Shown here piece after piece: positions 30,101 to 38,423 of a DNA stretch of 64,000 nt. Position 1 is the stretch's first letter. Every line of letters starts with the position of its first letter. Where the stretch lies: positions 1 to 64,000 of the forward strand of contig CANMDT010000001.1 in the NCBI GenBank assembly GCA_947496715.1, in the 5' to 3' direction. The position numbers were made by a program, and so were the translations under genes. The stretch is from Myxococcales bacterium. Its GTDB lineage: Bacteria > Myxococcota_A > Bradymonadia > REDH01. A model generated the notes under the pieces. That model was not told the origin of the DNA. It ran no database searches and was given only the letters and a program-made list of their open reading frames with translations.

Positions 30101-32964
30101 ACCGCGACCTCATCAACGCCGATGCGAACGACCTGCTCGACAACTGGTGCGCCGCCCGCGCCACCTACGGCACCGACGGCAAGTTCGGCTCCCCGGGCGA
30201 GCCCAACGCCAGCTGCGCGCCTGTGACCTACAGCATCGACTGGTGCCGGCTGCAGTACCCAACCGCCGCGCAGGTCACCGAGGGCAACGAGGTCACCGTC
30301 TATGGCCGCCTTTACATCGCCGGCCTCACCACGCTCACCATCGCCATCGACCCCGCAGCAGAGGTCTCGGGGCAGGTCGGCTACGGCCCGCGAGGCAGCA
30401 ACCCCGGCGACCCCGGCTGGTCCTGGTTCGACGCCACACCCAACGCCACCTGGGACAGCCTCTCCTTCTCCGAAACGGCGAACGACGAGTACCAGGCACA
30501 GCTCGCCGCGCCTGCCTTCGGAGCAACCAACAGCTACGATTTCGCCTTCCGCTTCTCAGGCGATTCCCGCGCAACCTGGACCTACTGCGACCGCAACGCA
30601 GGCGCAGGCTCCGACGGCGCGCAAGACGGCTATCAGGCAGCCAATGCGGGCCAGCTTTCGGTACTCTCTGCCGATATCTGCATCCCCAACCCCTGCGCGG
30701 CGCCACCGGCCAACAGCTGCATCAACAGCACCACCCTGCTCACCCAGCTCCCCGCACTCTGCTCGAACAACGGCGCCGGCGGCTTCACCTGCGACTACCC
30801 GACCAGCATCACCAGCTGCGCCGCGGACGAGGCCTGTGCAGACGGTGCCTGCGTCACCACCATCTTCGCACCCGCAGCACGCGGAGACCTCTACTTTACC
30901 GAAATCATGGCCGCCTCTGGGAGCACGGCTGGCGCCGACGCCGGCGAGTGGTTCGAAATGCGCAACGCCACCGCAGCACCCCTTAACCTCGAAGGCTGCG
31001 AGCTCAGCGATGCCGCCGCCACCACCCACATCATCGCCTCGACGCTGGTCGTCGGGGCGGGCCAGACCGCGCTCTTCGCACGCAACGCAGCAGAGGTTGC
31101 TCTGCTCGGCGCAACCGCGAACTACGAGTACCGCGGCATCGCCCTCAACAACACGGGCGAGTCGCTCTATCTGCGCTGCGGAGGCCTCCTTATCGACGAG
31201 GTGACCATCACGACGGCGCAGACGGTCCCCGGCACCGCCATCCAGCTCTCCCCTGCCGGCATTGGCGCCGATGCGAACGACACGGCGAGCAACTGGTGCC
31301 TCGCCAGCACGCCCATCCCGAGCTCCACACTGCTCGCCACACCCGGCACAGGCAATGCCCTCTGCGGCAACGAGCCGCTCACCATCGGCTGGTGCCGCCT
31401 GCAGTGGCCGCTCGACCCGACGGTTGCCGCCGGCACCTCCTTCACCACCTATGGCCGCCTCTACATCGCCGGCCTCACAGACCGCGACAACGGCAACAAT
31501 CCGGACGCCCGTATCACCGCACAAGCGGGATTCGGAGACCCCGGAACGCTGCCCGACACCGCCTCCTGGAGCTGGACCGGCGCGACCCCCGAGCTCACCT
31601 ACCCCGGCGCGAACGCCGAGGCTGCCAATGACGAGTACAGCACCTCGCTCAGCATCCCCGCAGACCGCGCCTCGAACGCCGACTTCGGCTTCCGCTTCTC
31701 GGGCGATGGAGGCACCACCTGGACCTACTGCGATCGCAACGCCGGACCCGACGCAGACGGCGCGGAGGGCGGCTTCCAGCCCGCCAACGCAGGTCACGCT
31801 TCCGTCACGGGCGCCTGCGCTCCCAACCCCTGCCTGAGCGTCCCCGCCGACGGCTGCGCAGACGGCACCACCGTGCGCAACTACAGCCCGACCGGAACCT
31901 GCTCCATCCTCTCGGGGAGCGCGAGCTGCGACTACACCTACCTCGACACCGCCTGTGGCTCAGGCCTTGTCTGCCTCGCCGGCGCCTGTTCCGCACCGCC
32001 CCCGCCCATCGCTGCGGGCGAGATTGTCTTCACCGAACTGCTCGCGCGCGGCTCCCAGATCGCCGACAACGCAGCGGACGACCTCGACGAGTTCATTGAA
32101 CTCTACAACACGACCAGCCGCTCGATCGACCTCGCCGGCTGCACGCTGGATGCCACCGGTTCTGCGTCGGGTCTCACCCGCTTCACGCTCCCCGCAGGCA
32201 CCGTTCTGCCGGCCGCAAGCTATCGCGCCCTCTTCCGCGCAAGCGCCACCGCCACGCGGCCTCCGGGTAGCCTCTCGGTCGTGGGGCTCTCGCTGCCCGA
32301 TGATGTCACCACGCTCTCGCTCACCTGCGCCGCCACGGTCATCGATGGCGCCACCATCTCGGCATCGCTCGTCTGGGCAGGCGTCGCAGCGCAGCTCGAC
32401 CCCACCCGGCTCAACCTCGCCGCCTCCGACAGCGCCGCAGACTGGTGCGCCGCCTCCACCGGACTCGGCTCTCAGCTCCTCGGCACGCCAGGCACAGTAG
32501 GTGGCCCCTGCCCCACCGGCACCATCACAGGCGGCCAGTGGTGCAGGCTCCAATATCCGACAGACATCGATACCACGGCGGGCACCTCCGTCGCACTCTA
32601 CGGCCGTATCTACCTTGACGGCATCTCCACCCGCTCCGACGCGGTGAATCCGGACCCGCGCCTCCGCCTGCGCTGGGGCTTCGGCCCCGCAGGATCAGAC
32701 CCGGCCGCCGGTGGCTGGACCTGGAAAGCCGCCGTCCCGAACGCCTTCTGGAACGCTGCCACCGCAGGCGAACCCAACAACGATGAGTACTGGGTCGAGA
32801 GCTCCATGCCCGCCGCCTCCGGCTCGCCCTACGCCCACGCCTTCAGCATGAGCCGCGATTCCGGCGCCACCTGGATCTACTGCGACCGCAATGCCGGTGG
32901 TGGCTCCGATGGATACGCCGACGGCTACCAGACCGCGAACGCCGGTTCGCTCCTCGTGCGATGA
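27157..32964 (+). CDS. Giant lipoprotein with five lamin-tail-domain (LTD)-like modules
   Basis: Lipobox LAACSDD; five LTD-like segments (e.g. IVISELMKDP...GEWFEVTNIS; VIVSEFMPQ...GEWVELHNT; LVFTEVMAA...GEWFEISNT; LYFTEIMAA...GEWFEMRNA; IVFTELLAR...DEFIELYNT) alternating with WCRLQ...GRLYIAGLT...NDEY...FRFSGDGGTTWTYCDRNAG modules. Confidence 0.9.
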   Translation: MKPMTTLRSLRIALALPLALAACSDDPARSGGGTDTSSNTQTDTAIIDSGADSTVDSSSGDTSSEDTELQDTAPDGSGDTSIEDTAPDGSGDTDTGDTSPPSTAIVISELMKDPCAVSDGVGEWFEVTNISAAPYDLRGVVISDDGSDSHTITGADPILVTPGATFLLAASGDTAVNGGLTPGYVYSGLLLANGDDAIVLTAADGSLLDAVRYTRTGFPNTACASLSLADASAGSIANDDGAGWCDGSALYNLRDAGTPGATNSACPAPPTVDRCRLVAPTFLEARPGDELTAVASLIAPGLTDRSTATDTNARLRFEVGFGTSDTTPDAAWIWSPIAADTTWAESTEAALDQYAGTFAAPTTGSYDVAARVSLDNGLTWTLCDLAVDGSDGSLDGYQPSNAGKLTVLGICDPNPCITPPATICNLAGSGIISYGAGSCTEVAGRGVCDYPATPTACAPGQVCIDAICTQPPSAPTEAGQVIVSEFMPQSIGGTDNGEWVELHNTTTTAFNIRNCILGEGTTDAHTIARELIVPAGGYRVLARSADPVANHGLTPDYIYSGFSLRNTADSIILTCAGTEIDRRDYTAADVQLGVSRQLDSDHLDGAANDVALNWCESRATYGTAGKFGTPGSANRSCSPDPVAVNWCRLQAPASAVVTEGTSSSWSGRLYIAGLTTLTTGVDPYGSLRAEVGFGPADIDPTSTPTAWSWATALPSPGYNATTAGEPNNDEYVGTLVAPTPQSSRVAFRFSGNGGTSWTYCDRNIGAGADGAENGFALADAGTLLSLSSAICEPNPCTLPLPDYCADGFTAAAYLPTGVCAPLADGTPECTFETTLTNCLTAEQRCSGGQCVDAAPAPSTAGALVFTEVMAASQAGTGDRGEWFEISNTTAEPLDLSRCTITDDGSDIHDIAGPLVIPAGGTLLLARSSNTVENHGITPDYTYAGITLGNTADALNLTCDGLLIDRIAWTAGFSIAGTARQLDRDLINADANDLLDNWCAARATYGTDGKFGSPGEPNASCAPVTYSIDWCRLQYPTAAQVTEGNEVTVYGRLYIAGLTTLTIAIDPAAEVSGQVGYGPRGSNPGDPGWSWFDATPNATWDSLSFSETANDEYQAQLAAPAFGATNSYDFAFRFSGDSRATWTYCDRNAGAGSDGAQDGYQAANAGQLSVLSADICIPNPCAAPPANSCINSTTLLTQLPALCSNNGAGGFTCDYPTSITSCAADEACADGACVTTIFAPAARGDLYFTEIMAASGSTAGADAGEWFEMRNATAAPLNLEGCELSDAAATTHIIASTLVVGAGQTALFARNAAEVALLGATANYEYRGIALNNTGESLYLRCGGLLIDEVTITTAQTVPGTAIQLSPAGIGADANDTASNWCLASTPIPSSTLLATPGTGNALCGNEPLTIGWCRLQWPLDPTVAAGTSFTTYGRLYIAGLTDRDNGNNPDARITAQAGFGDPGTLPDTASWSWTGATPELTYPGANAEAANDEYSTSLSIPADRASNADFGFRFSGDGGTTWTYCDRNAGPDADGAEGGFQPANAGHASVTGACAPNPCLSVPADGCADGTTVRNYSPTGTCSILSGSASCDYTYLDTACGSGLVCLAGACSAPPPPIAAGEIVFTELLARGSQIADNAADDLDEFIELYNTTSRSIDLAGCTLDATGSASGLTRFTLPAGTVLPAASYRALFRASATATRPPGSLSVVGLSLPDDVTTLSLTCAATVIDGATISASLVWAGVAAQLDPTRLNLAASDSAADWCAASTGLGSQLLGTPGTVGGPCPTGTITGGQWCRLQYPTDIDTTAGTSVALYGRIYLDGISTRSDAVNPDPRLRLRWGFGPAGSDPAAGGWTWKAAVPNAFWNAATAGEPNNDEYWVESSMPAASGSPYAHAFSMSRDSGATWIYCDRNAGGGSDGYADGYQTANAGSLLVR

Positions 32965-33205
32965 GCCAACAGGCAGCCGACGACGCTGCACTTGTCACAC
33001 GCGGGTGACGCAAGCGGGAGGCAGCCCTAGAACACTCCGGGCTGCGACAGTCGGCGCGCAGACGGCGACAGAGACCGCGCCTATCTCGCCCGGCTCCGTT
33101 CCAGCGGGAGACCCTGCGATCGTGACAATTCGGAGACATCCGACGCCTCTGCTGCTACCTTCAGCGCTCCGGTAACTCCCTCCCTTGTACCCAGCAGCGG
33201 CACCC

Positions 33206-34726
33206 ATGCGCAGGCTCCTTCAGCACCCCCTCCTCCTCGCGGCCATGCTCAGCCTCTGCCTGGCTGGCTGCAGCAGCGACAAGAACGCCGCGGTCGGTAG
33301 CGATACCGCCACCGACGGCTCCGCTGCGGCGGATAGCGGCTCCGGCGAAGGGAGCGGCTCCGGCGACACCGGCAGCAGCGGCAGCGCAGACGACACCACC
33401 GCAGACGCAGAGACCACGGCCCCCCTCTACGAGCGGCAATACCCGCTCACAGAGACCTTCCCCGCCCCCGCGGGCAAGGTCTGGCGCCGCTCCATCGTCC
33501 ACCTCCACTCCACCCACTCGCACGACGCCTGCGACGGCAACCCGCGGGTCGACGGCCAGTACAACTTTGCCTGCCTCGCCAGCCTGCGCGCAGCGCTCTG
33601 CAAGACCCGCATCGACGTCGCCAACCTCACCGACCACCCCGACCTCTTCGCCGAGACCCCCTGGCCCGATACGCTCCTCTTCGACCCCGCCACCGACGAG
33701 CTCGTGACCGACGCCGACGGACGCCGCTACAACCAGATGCGCTGCCCGGACGGCTTCGTCGTCACCATCACCGCCGGCATGGAGTCGGCACTCATGCCCA
33801 TCCAGTTCCGCGGCCCCCTCTCCGAGGATGCGGAGCAGAACAAGACGCTGCTCAGCGGCAGCGACGGCGTCGCCATGACGCGCTTCCGCGACGCAGGCGC
33901 CCTCGCCTGGGTTGCCCACACCGAGTCCAAGACACTCGAAGAGCTCGATGACCTCAACGTCGGCGGTCTCGAGATCTACAACCTCCACGCCAACATCGAC
34001 CCAAAAATCCGACCGCTCCTCGGCCTCGATCCCTTCGGCTTTGCAGGCTCCGTCTTCCCCTTCATCGGCGGCGGAACCCGCGCCAATGCCGACTTCGCCC
34101 TGCTCGGCTTTCTTGCCCCCAACCAGAACGCGCTCGACAAGTGGGCAACCGTCAACATGACCCGACTTGTCGTCGGTACAGGCGGCACCGACGCGCACGA
34201 GAACACGCTCCCGCAGATTGCCACCGACGGTGAGCGCATGGACAGCTACCGCCGCATGATCGGCTGGTTTGCGAACTACGTTCTGGCGGAGGACGACTCC
34301 TTCGCCGCCTACCGCACCGCGCTCGCCACAGGCCGCAGCTTCGTAGGATTCGACACGCTCGGCAGCCCAGCCGGCTTTGATGCAGCCGCCTTCGACGCCG
34401 CAGGCAGCCGCTACGAGATGGGCTCCTCCTTCCTCCCGACGGAGGGCGCATACATCCAGGCAACGGTGCCGCAGATCAGCACGCCGGAAGGTGGCGACGC
34501 AGCAATCCGCACCCTCCTCTTCCGCTCGACAGGAACCACCTGGGAACAGGTCGGCGAGGCCGGCGTCGGCGAGGTCCGGTTCCCCATCAGCGAGCCCGGT
34601 ATCTACCGTGTCGAGGTCCGCATGACCCCCACGCACCTCCTCCCCTTCCTCGAGCGGCTCGGACGCCTCGCGAGCAACGAACTGCCCTGGATCTATGGCA
34701 ACCCGTTCCGGCTCGTCGCGCCCTAG
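33206..34726 (+). CDS. PHP-domain (metal-dependent phosphoesterase-like) lipoprotein
   Basis: Lipobox CLAGCSSD; WRRSIVHLHSTHSHDACDG, ANLTDHPDLF, VGTGGTDAHENT: PHP-like His clusters. Confidence 0.78.
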   Translation: MRRLLQHPLLLAAMLSLCLAGCSSDKNAAVGSDTATDGSAAADSGSGEGSGSGDTGSSGSADDTTADAETTAPLYERQYPLTETFPAPAGKVWRRSIVHLHSTHSHDACDGNPRVDGQYNFACLASLRAALCKTRIDVANLTDHPDLFAETPWPDTLLFDPATDELVTDADGRRYNQMRCPDGFVVTITAGMESALMPIQFRGPLSEDAEQNKTLLSGSDGVAMTRFRDAGALAWVAHTESKTLEELDDLNVGGLEIYNLHANIDPKIRPLLGLDPFGFAGSVFPFIGGGTRANADFALLGFLAPNQNALDKWATVNMTRLVVGTGGTDAHENTLPQIATDGERMDSYRRMIGWFANYVLAEDDSFAAYRTALATGRSFVGFDTLGSPAGFDAAAFDAAGSRYEMGSSFLPTEGAYIQATVPQISTPEGGDAAIRTLLFRSTGTTWEQVGEAGVGEVRFPISEPGIYRVEVRMTPTHLLPFLERLGRLASNELPWIYGNPFRLVAP

Positions 34727-34729
34727 CCC

Positions 34730-35800
34730 CTACGCGTCTTTGATGAACTCCACGATCTGACGCAGCTCGGGCTCCGCGCGCATCGCTGCATCTATGAGTC
34801 GTGGGTCGAAGGCGGAGCCGGCCTCCAGGCGGAGTTGCGACATTGCCTCCCCCCACGCCAGACGAGCGCGGTAACTCCGCGGCGCCGTCATCGCGTCCAG
34901 CGCATCGGCGATCGCTGCCACGCGGCCCTCCAGCGGAATCGCCTCTCCCTGCAATCCGTGCGGATAGCCCCCACCATCCCATCGCTCGTGGTGAGACCGC
35001 GCCATGCGCACCGCCGAGTCATCGGCGAGCGCACCGCCACGCGCGAGCAGCCTGGCCCCCGCCTCGCAGTGACCGCGCATCCGCGAGACCTCCTCCGCGG
35101 TCCAGACCCCAGCCTCCAACCGGAGCGCACCGACCATCTCGATCATCCCGATGTCGTGCCACGGTGAAGCTCTGCGAATCCCCTCAACCTCCGTCGGTGT
35201 GCAGCCTGCCGACGCAGCGATGGTGACAGCATACCGTGCGAACCGATCGCCATGCATCGAGCCGCTCTCCACGCCGCCCTCTATGCCACTGGCCACCGAG
35301 AGGGCATGCGCCTCGTAGACCGTCCGCTGCGACTCCATCGCGCTGGCCAGCAGCTCCTCCTTGTTGCGCGACGCAAACCACTGGCCCGTACCGGTCGCGC
35401 CGCCGCTCCGAAGCGCCGACCGCAGCCCGCGCATCTCCGACGACTTCCGCATCGCGATCTCCACCGTGCAGATGAGCAGAGAGGGCTCGAACGGTTTGAT
35501 GACCAAGCCGTGGATACCGCCGCGGACAAGCTGTTCCAGCACCTCCAGCTCGCTCTCCGCGGTCATCATCACTACGGGCGGCGCATCGAGATCGTCCCGC
35601 AGCGCAGCCACCAGCACATCGCCGTCTTGCCCCTTCATGCGCAGGTCGCTCACCACAACATCCAGCAGGCTCGATCCGATGAAGGCCAGCGCGCTCGCCA
35701 CATCGTTGCGAACCGTCACCGCGTGACCTCGACGCCGCAACAGCAGCGCCACAAGATCTGCAACCAGCGTGTCATTATCGACGACCAGTATTCTACCCAC
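34730..35800 (-). CDS. Response regulator with receiver and HD-GYP-like domain
   Basis: GRILVVDNDTLVADLV...DVVVSDLRMKG...LVIKPFEPS receiver; WHDIGMIEM and HHERWDGGGYPHGLQGEAIPLEGRVAAIADALDAMT HD-GYP-type motifs. GTG at 35800 with GGGAG upstream preferred over ORF start 35896. Confidence 0.85.
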   Translation of the reverse strand: MGRILVVDNDTLVADLVALLLRRRGHAVTVRNDVASALAFIGSSLLDVVVSDLRMKGQDGDVLVAALRDDLDAPPVVMMTAESELEVLEQLVRGGIHGLVIKPFEPSLLICTVEIAMRKSSEMRGLRSALRSGGATGTGQWFASRNKEELLASAMESQRTVYEAHALSVASGIEGGVESGSMHGDRFARYAVTIAASAGCTPTEVEGIRRASPWHDIGMIEMVGALRLEAGVWTAEEVSRMRGHCEAGARLLARGGALADDSAVRMARSHHERWDGGGYPHGLQGEAIPLEGRVAAIADALDAMTAPRSYRARLAWGEAMSQLRLEAGSAFDPRLIDAAMRAEPELRQIVEFIKDA

Positions 35801-35947
35801 GACTGCCGCTCCCTTGCTTGCTCGACTGCCTCTCTCGCCTGACGACTCTACCACCAGTTTTCCGATCGGCAAAACGCGGAACGCGCTCGTTGACACCCGA
35901 GCTTTTTTGTCGCAAGTCGGGATCGTTACGATCTTGGGAGCCTCTTC

Positions 35948-37168
35948 ATGCTCGACACCACCTCACTCCACGCATCGATGCGGGATCTCGGTCTCGAACC
36001 GGTGATCTGCCGCCGCGTGCTGATCGTGGACGACGAACCGGCACTCGTCGAGACCCTCGAAGGGCTCCTCGAGGACCACTTCGACGTCATCACCGCCTCC
36101 GGCGGGCGAGACGCACTCCGCCAGCTCGAGGCCGGCGATATCGTCGACGTGATCGTCACAGACCAGCGCATGCCCGGCATGCTCGGTGTCGACTTCCTCG
36201 AAGAGGCCTCTAAGCGGCTCCCCGACACCATCCGCATGGTCGTCACCGCCTACGCCGACGTCGAGCCCATCATCGACGCCATCAACCGCGGAGCCGCCTA
36301 CCGCTTTCTCTCCAAGCCCTACAACGCCGATGAGCTCCGCGCCGCCATCTCAGAGGGCATGCAGCTCAAAGCGGCGCGCACCTCGCTCGGCCACCTCATG
36401 GCCGCCCTCGAGACCCGCCGCAACGACATCGAAACCGCGCTCGATGAGCTCCGCGCCGCCCAAGACCAGCTCGTCGCCGCAGAGCGGCTCACCACCTTGG
36501 GCAAGATGACCGCCGGCATCGCGCACGACATCCGCAACCAGCTCGCGGGCATGCGTGTCATGCTCTCGCTGCTGCAAGGCTCCGGCGCAGAGTCTTTCCT
36601 CCACGAACCCACCAAGCGAGCCGTCGCCTCGCTCGACCACCTCTCCAGACTCGTCAACGAGGCACAGGAATTCGCCAGGGCCGACAGTGGCGCGCTGCAG
36701 CGCCTCCGCGTCGACCCACGCGAACTCATCGCAGACACGCTCGTCCTCTGGCGCGCCGAAAACACCGCCGCCACGGAGCTGGAGGTCGAACTCGACGACA
36801 GCCTTACCTGGCTCACCGTCGATCCACTGCGCGTCACCCAGGGCCTCCTCGTCCTGCTCCGCAACGCAGCGCGCGCCAATCGCGACGATGCCACCGTCGC
36901 CCTCCGTGTTGCCCGCAGCGGGGCCGCGCGTCACGGCGTCCTCTTCTCCGTCATCGACCGCGGCGACGGTATGGACGCAGATACCCTGGCACGCGCCTCC
37001 GAGCCCTTCTTCTCAGCCTTCGACCCGCCATCGCTCGGGCTCGGACTCGAGGTCGCACGACTCGTCGCCACCTCGCATGCCGGCAGCCTCGAAATCACCT
37101 CATCGCCAGGCCTCGGTACCACCGCCTCGCTCCTGCTCGCCGATGCCGACGGAGGCACACATGGCTAG
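35948..37168 (+). CDS. Receiver-histidine kinase fusion (PhcR-like architecture)
   Basis: RRVLIVDDEPALVETLE...VIVTDQRMPGM...FLSKPYN receiver; LTTLGKMTAGIAHDIRNQLAGM H-box; C-terminal HATPase with GLGLEVARLV. Confidence 0.9.
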   Translation: MLDTTSLHASMRDLGLEPVICRRVLIVDDEPALVETLEGLLEDHFDVITASGGRDALRQLEAGDIVDVIVTDQRMPGMLGVDFLEEASKRLPDTIRMVVTAYADVEPIIDAINRGAAYRFLSKPYNADELRAAISEGMQLKAARTSLGHLMAALETRRNDIETALDELRAAQDQLVAAERLTTLGKMTAGIAHDIRNQLAGMRVMLSLLQGSGAESFLHEPTKRAVASLDHLSRLVNEAQEFARADSGALQRLRVDPRELIADTLVLWRAENTAATELEVELDDSLTWLTVDPLRVTQGLLVLLRNAARANRDDATVALRVARSGAARHGVLFSVIDRGDGMDADTLARASEPFFSAFDPPSLGLGLEVARLVATSHAGSLEITSSPGLGTTASLLLADADGGTHG

Positions 37169-38336
37169 CAGCTTCGCGTCGCAGTCCGGCCTGCTCGACC
37201 GCTTCCGCGCACCGCTCCGCGTCTGGGTATCACGCGCCCTCTCCGCCCACCTCCCCTCCCTTTCTGCAGCGCTGGGCGACGATGCCGAGGTACACGCGCT
37301 GGTCGATGGCGCGCTGCCGCCCAGCATGGGTCCCGCCGTCCTCCTCGCCGCACCCTCCGACCTCGCCCCCTCCAACGAGCCGGTCCTGCGCGAGCTCGTT
37401 CAGGCCGCCGAGCCCGGACGCCTCGTGCTCTACGGCGGCGAGCAAGACAGAGCCGTCCTCCTCACCGCCATCAACCACTGGCGCGTCTTCCGGCTCATCC
37501 CCTCCATCACAGGGCTCCCGGCCGTCGTCGACGCCATCCAGAAGGCCCACGAGACCACCGAAATGGAGCTCGCGCTCGATTTCGGCATCCGCGACCTCGC
37601 CCAGCAGAACGAACACCTCGGACGCACCCTCGAGCGCCTGCAGCGCACCCGCGGGCAGCTCCTCCACGCAGAGCGGCTCACCACCCTCGGCCGGCTCACC
37701 ACCGGCCTCGGCCAGGCCCTCGACTCCCACCGCGTCGCCACCGACGATCTCTCTGCTGCCAGCAAGCGCATCACGCTCGACGCCGAACTCCTCGATGTCG
37801 TCGAGCGAACCCTCGAAGGCGGTCGCGCACTCGATTCGCTCCTCAGCGATCTCCTCTACTTCGCCGAAAACCGCGAGCGCCCCCTCCACCTCGCACACCA
37901 CGACGCAGACGCCATCGCCGCTGCCGCGCTCAGGCTTGCCGAGGTCGACCCCGTCTCGCGCAAGCGAAACATCTCCATCTCGCTCCGTTCCGGCAGCTTC
38001 GTCTGCGTTGACCGATACGCCATCTACCAGGTCCTCATCAACCTCCTCCGCAACGCCATGCAGGCGACCGAGGACGGCGGCACCATCGAACTCAACGCTC
38101 GCCTCATCGACGGCGAAGTTGTCTTCGAGGTTATCGACAACGGCACTGGTATGTCGCCCGACACCCAGGCCCGCCTCTTCGAACCCTTCTTCACCACCAA
38201 AGGCCGTGACGGACTGGGGCTCGGACTCCGCGTCTCGCGCCTCACAGTCGAGCGCCACGGCGGACGCATGGAGTGCCAGTCCACCCCCGGAACTGGCTCC
38301 ACCTTCCGCCTCTTCCTGCCCATCAGCGCCCACTGA
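37161..38336 (+). CDS. Degenerate histidine kinase (H-box His replaced) with degenerate receiver-like N-terminus
   Basis: LTTLGRLTTGLGQALDSHRVATDDL aligns with the H-box of the upstream kinase with H to Q; ATPase motifs retained (NLLRNAMQATEDGG, DNGTGMSPDTQARLFEPFFTTK, GLGLGLRVS). Start ATG 37161 overlaps the upstream stop. Confidence 0.85.
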   Translation: MASSFASQSGLLDRFRAPLRVWVSRALSAHLPSLSAALGDDAEVHALVDGALPPSMGPAVLLAAPSDLAPSNEPVLRELVQAAEPGRLVLYGGEQDRAVLLTAINHWRVFRLIPSITGLPAVVDAIQKAHETTEMELALDFGIRDLAQQNEHLGRTLERLQRTRGQLLHAERLTTLGRLTTGLGQALDSHRVATDDLSAASKRITLDAELLDVVERTLEGGRALDSLLSDLLYFAENRERPLHLAHHDADAIAAAALRLAEVDPVSRKRNISISLRSGSFVCVDRYAIYQVLINLLRNAMQATEDGGTIELNARLIDGEVVFEVIDNGTGMSPDTQARLFEPFFTTKGRDGLGLGLRVSRLTVERHGGRMECQSTPGTGSTFRLFLPISAH

Positions 38337-38423
38337 CCAGCGGCCCGCGCCGAACGGTCAAAACTTGGGTTCCTCTGTCCGCATCGCCTAGTCTGCTGAC
38401 TCTCACACGCAAGGGGTCTGCAG

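Noticed and set aside
28324-31797. Minus-strand ORFs of 544 and 413 aa
   Set aside because: Antisense to the repetitive LTD protein; their internal repetition mirrors the sense repeats.
33021-33045. Possible terminator hairpin after the LTD protein (gcagccc…gggctgc)
   Set aside because: 7-bp stem but an 11-nt loop and no T tract; too weak to list as a feature.
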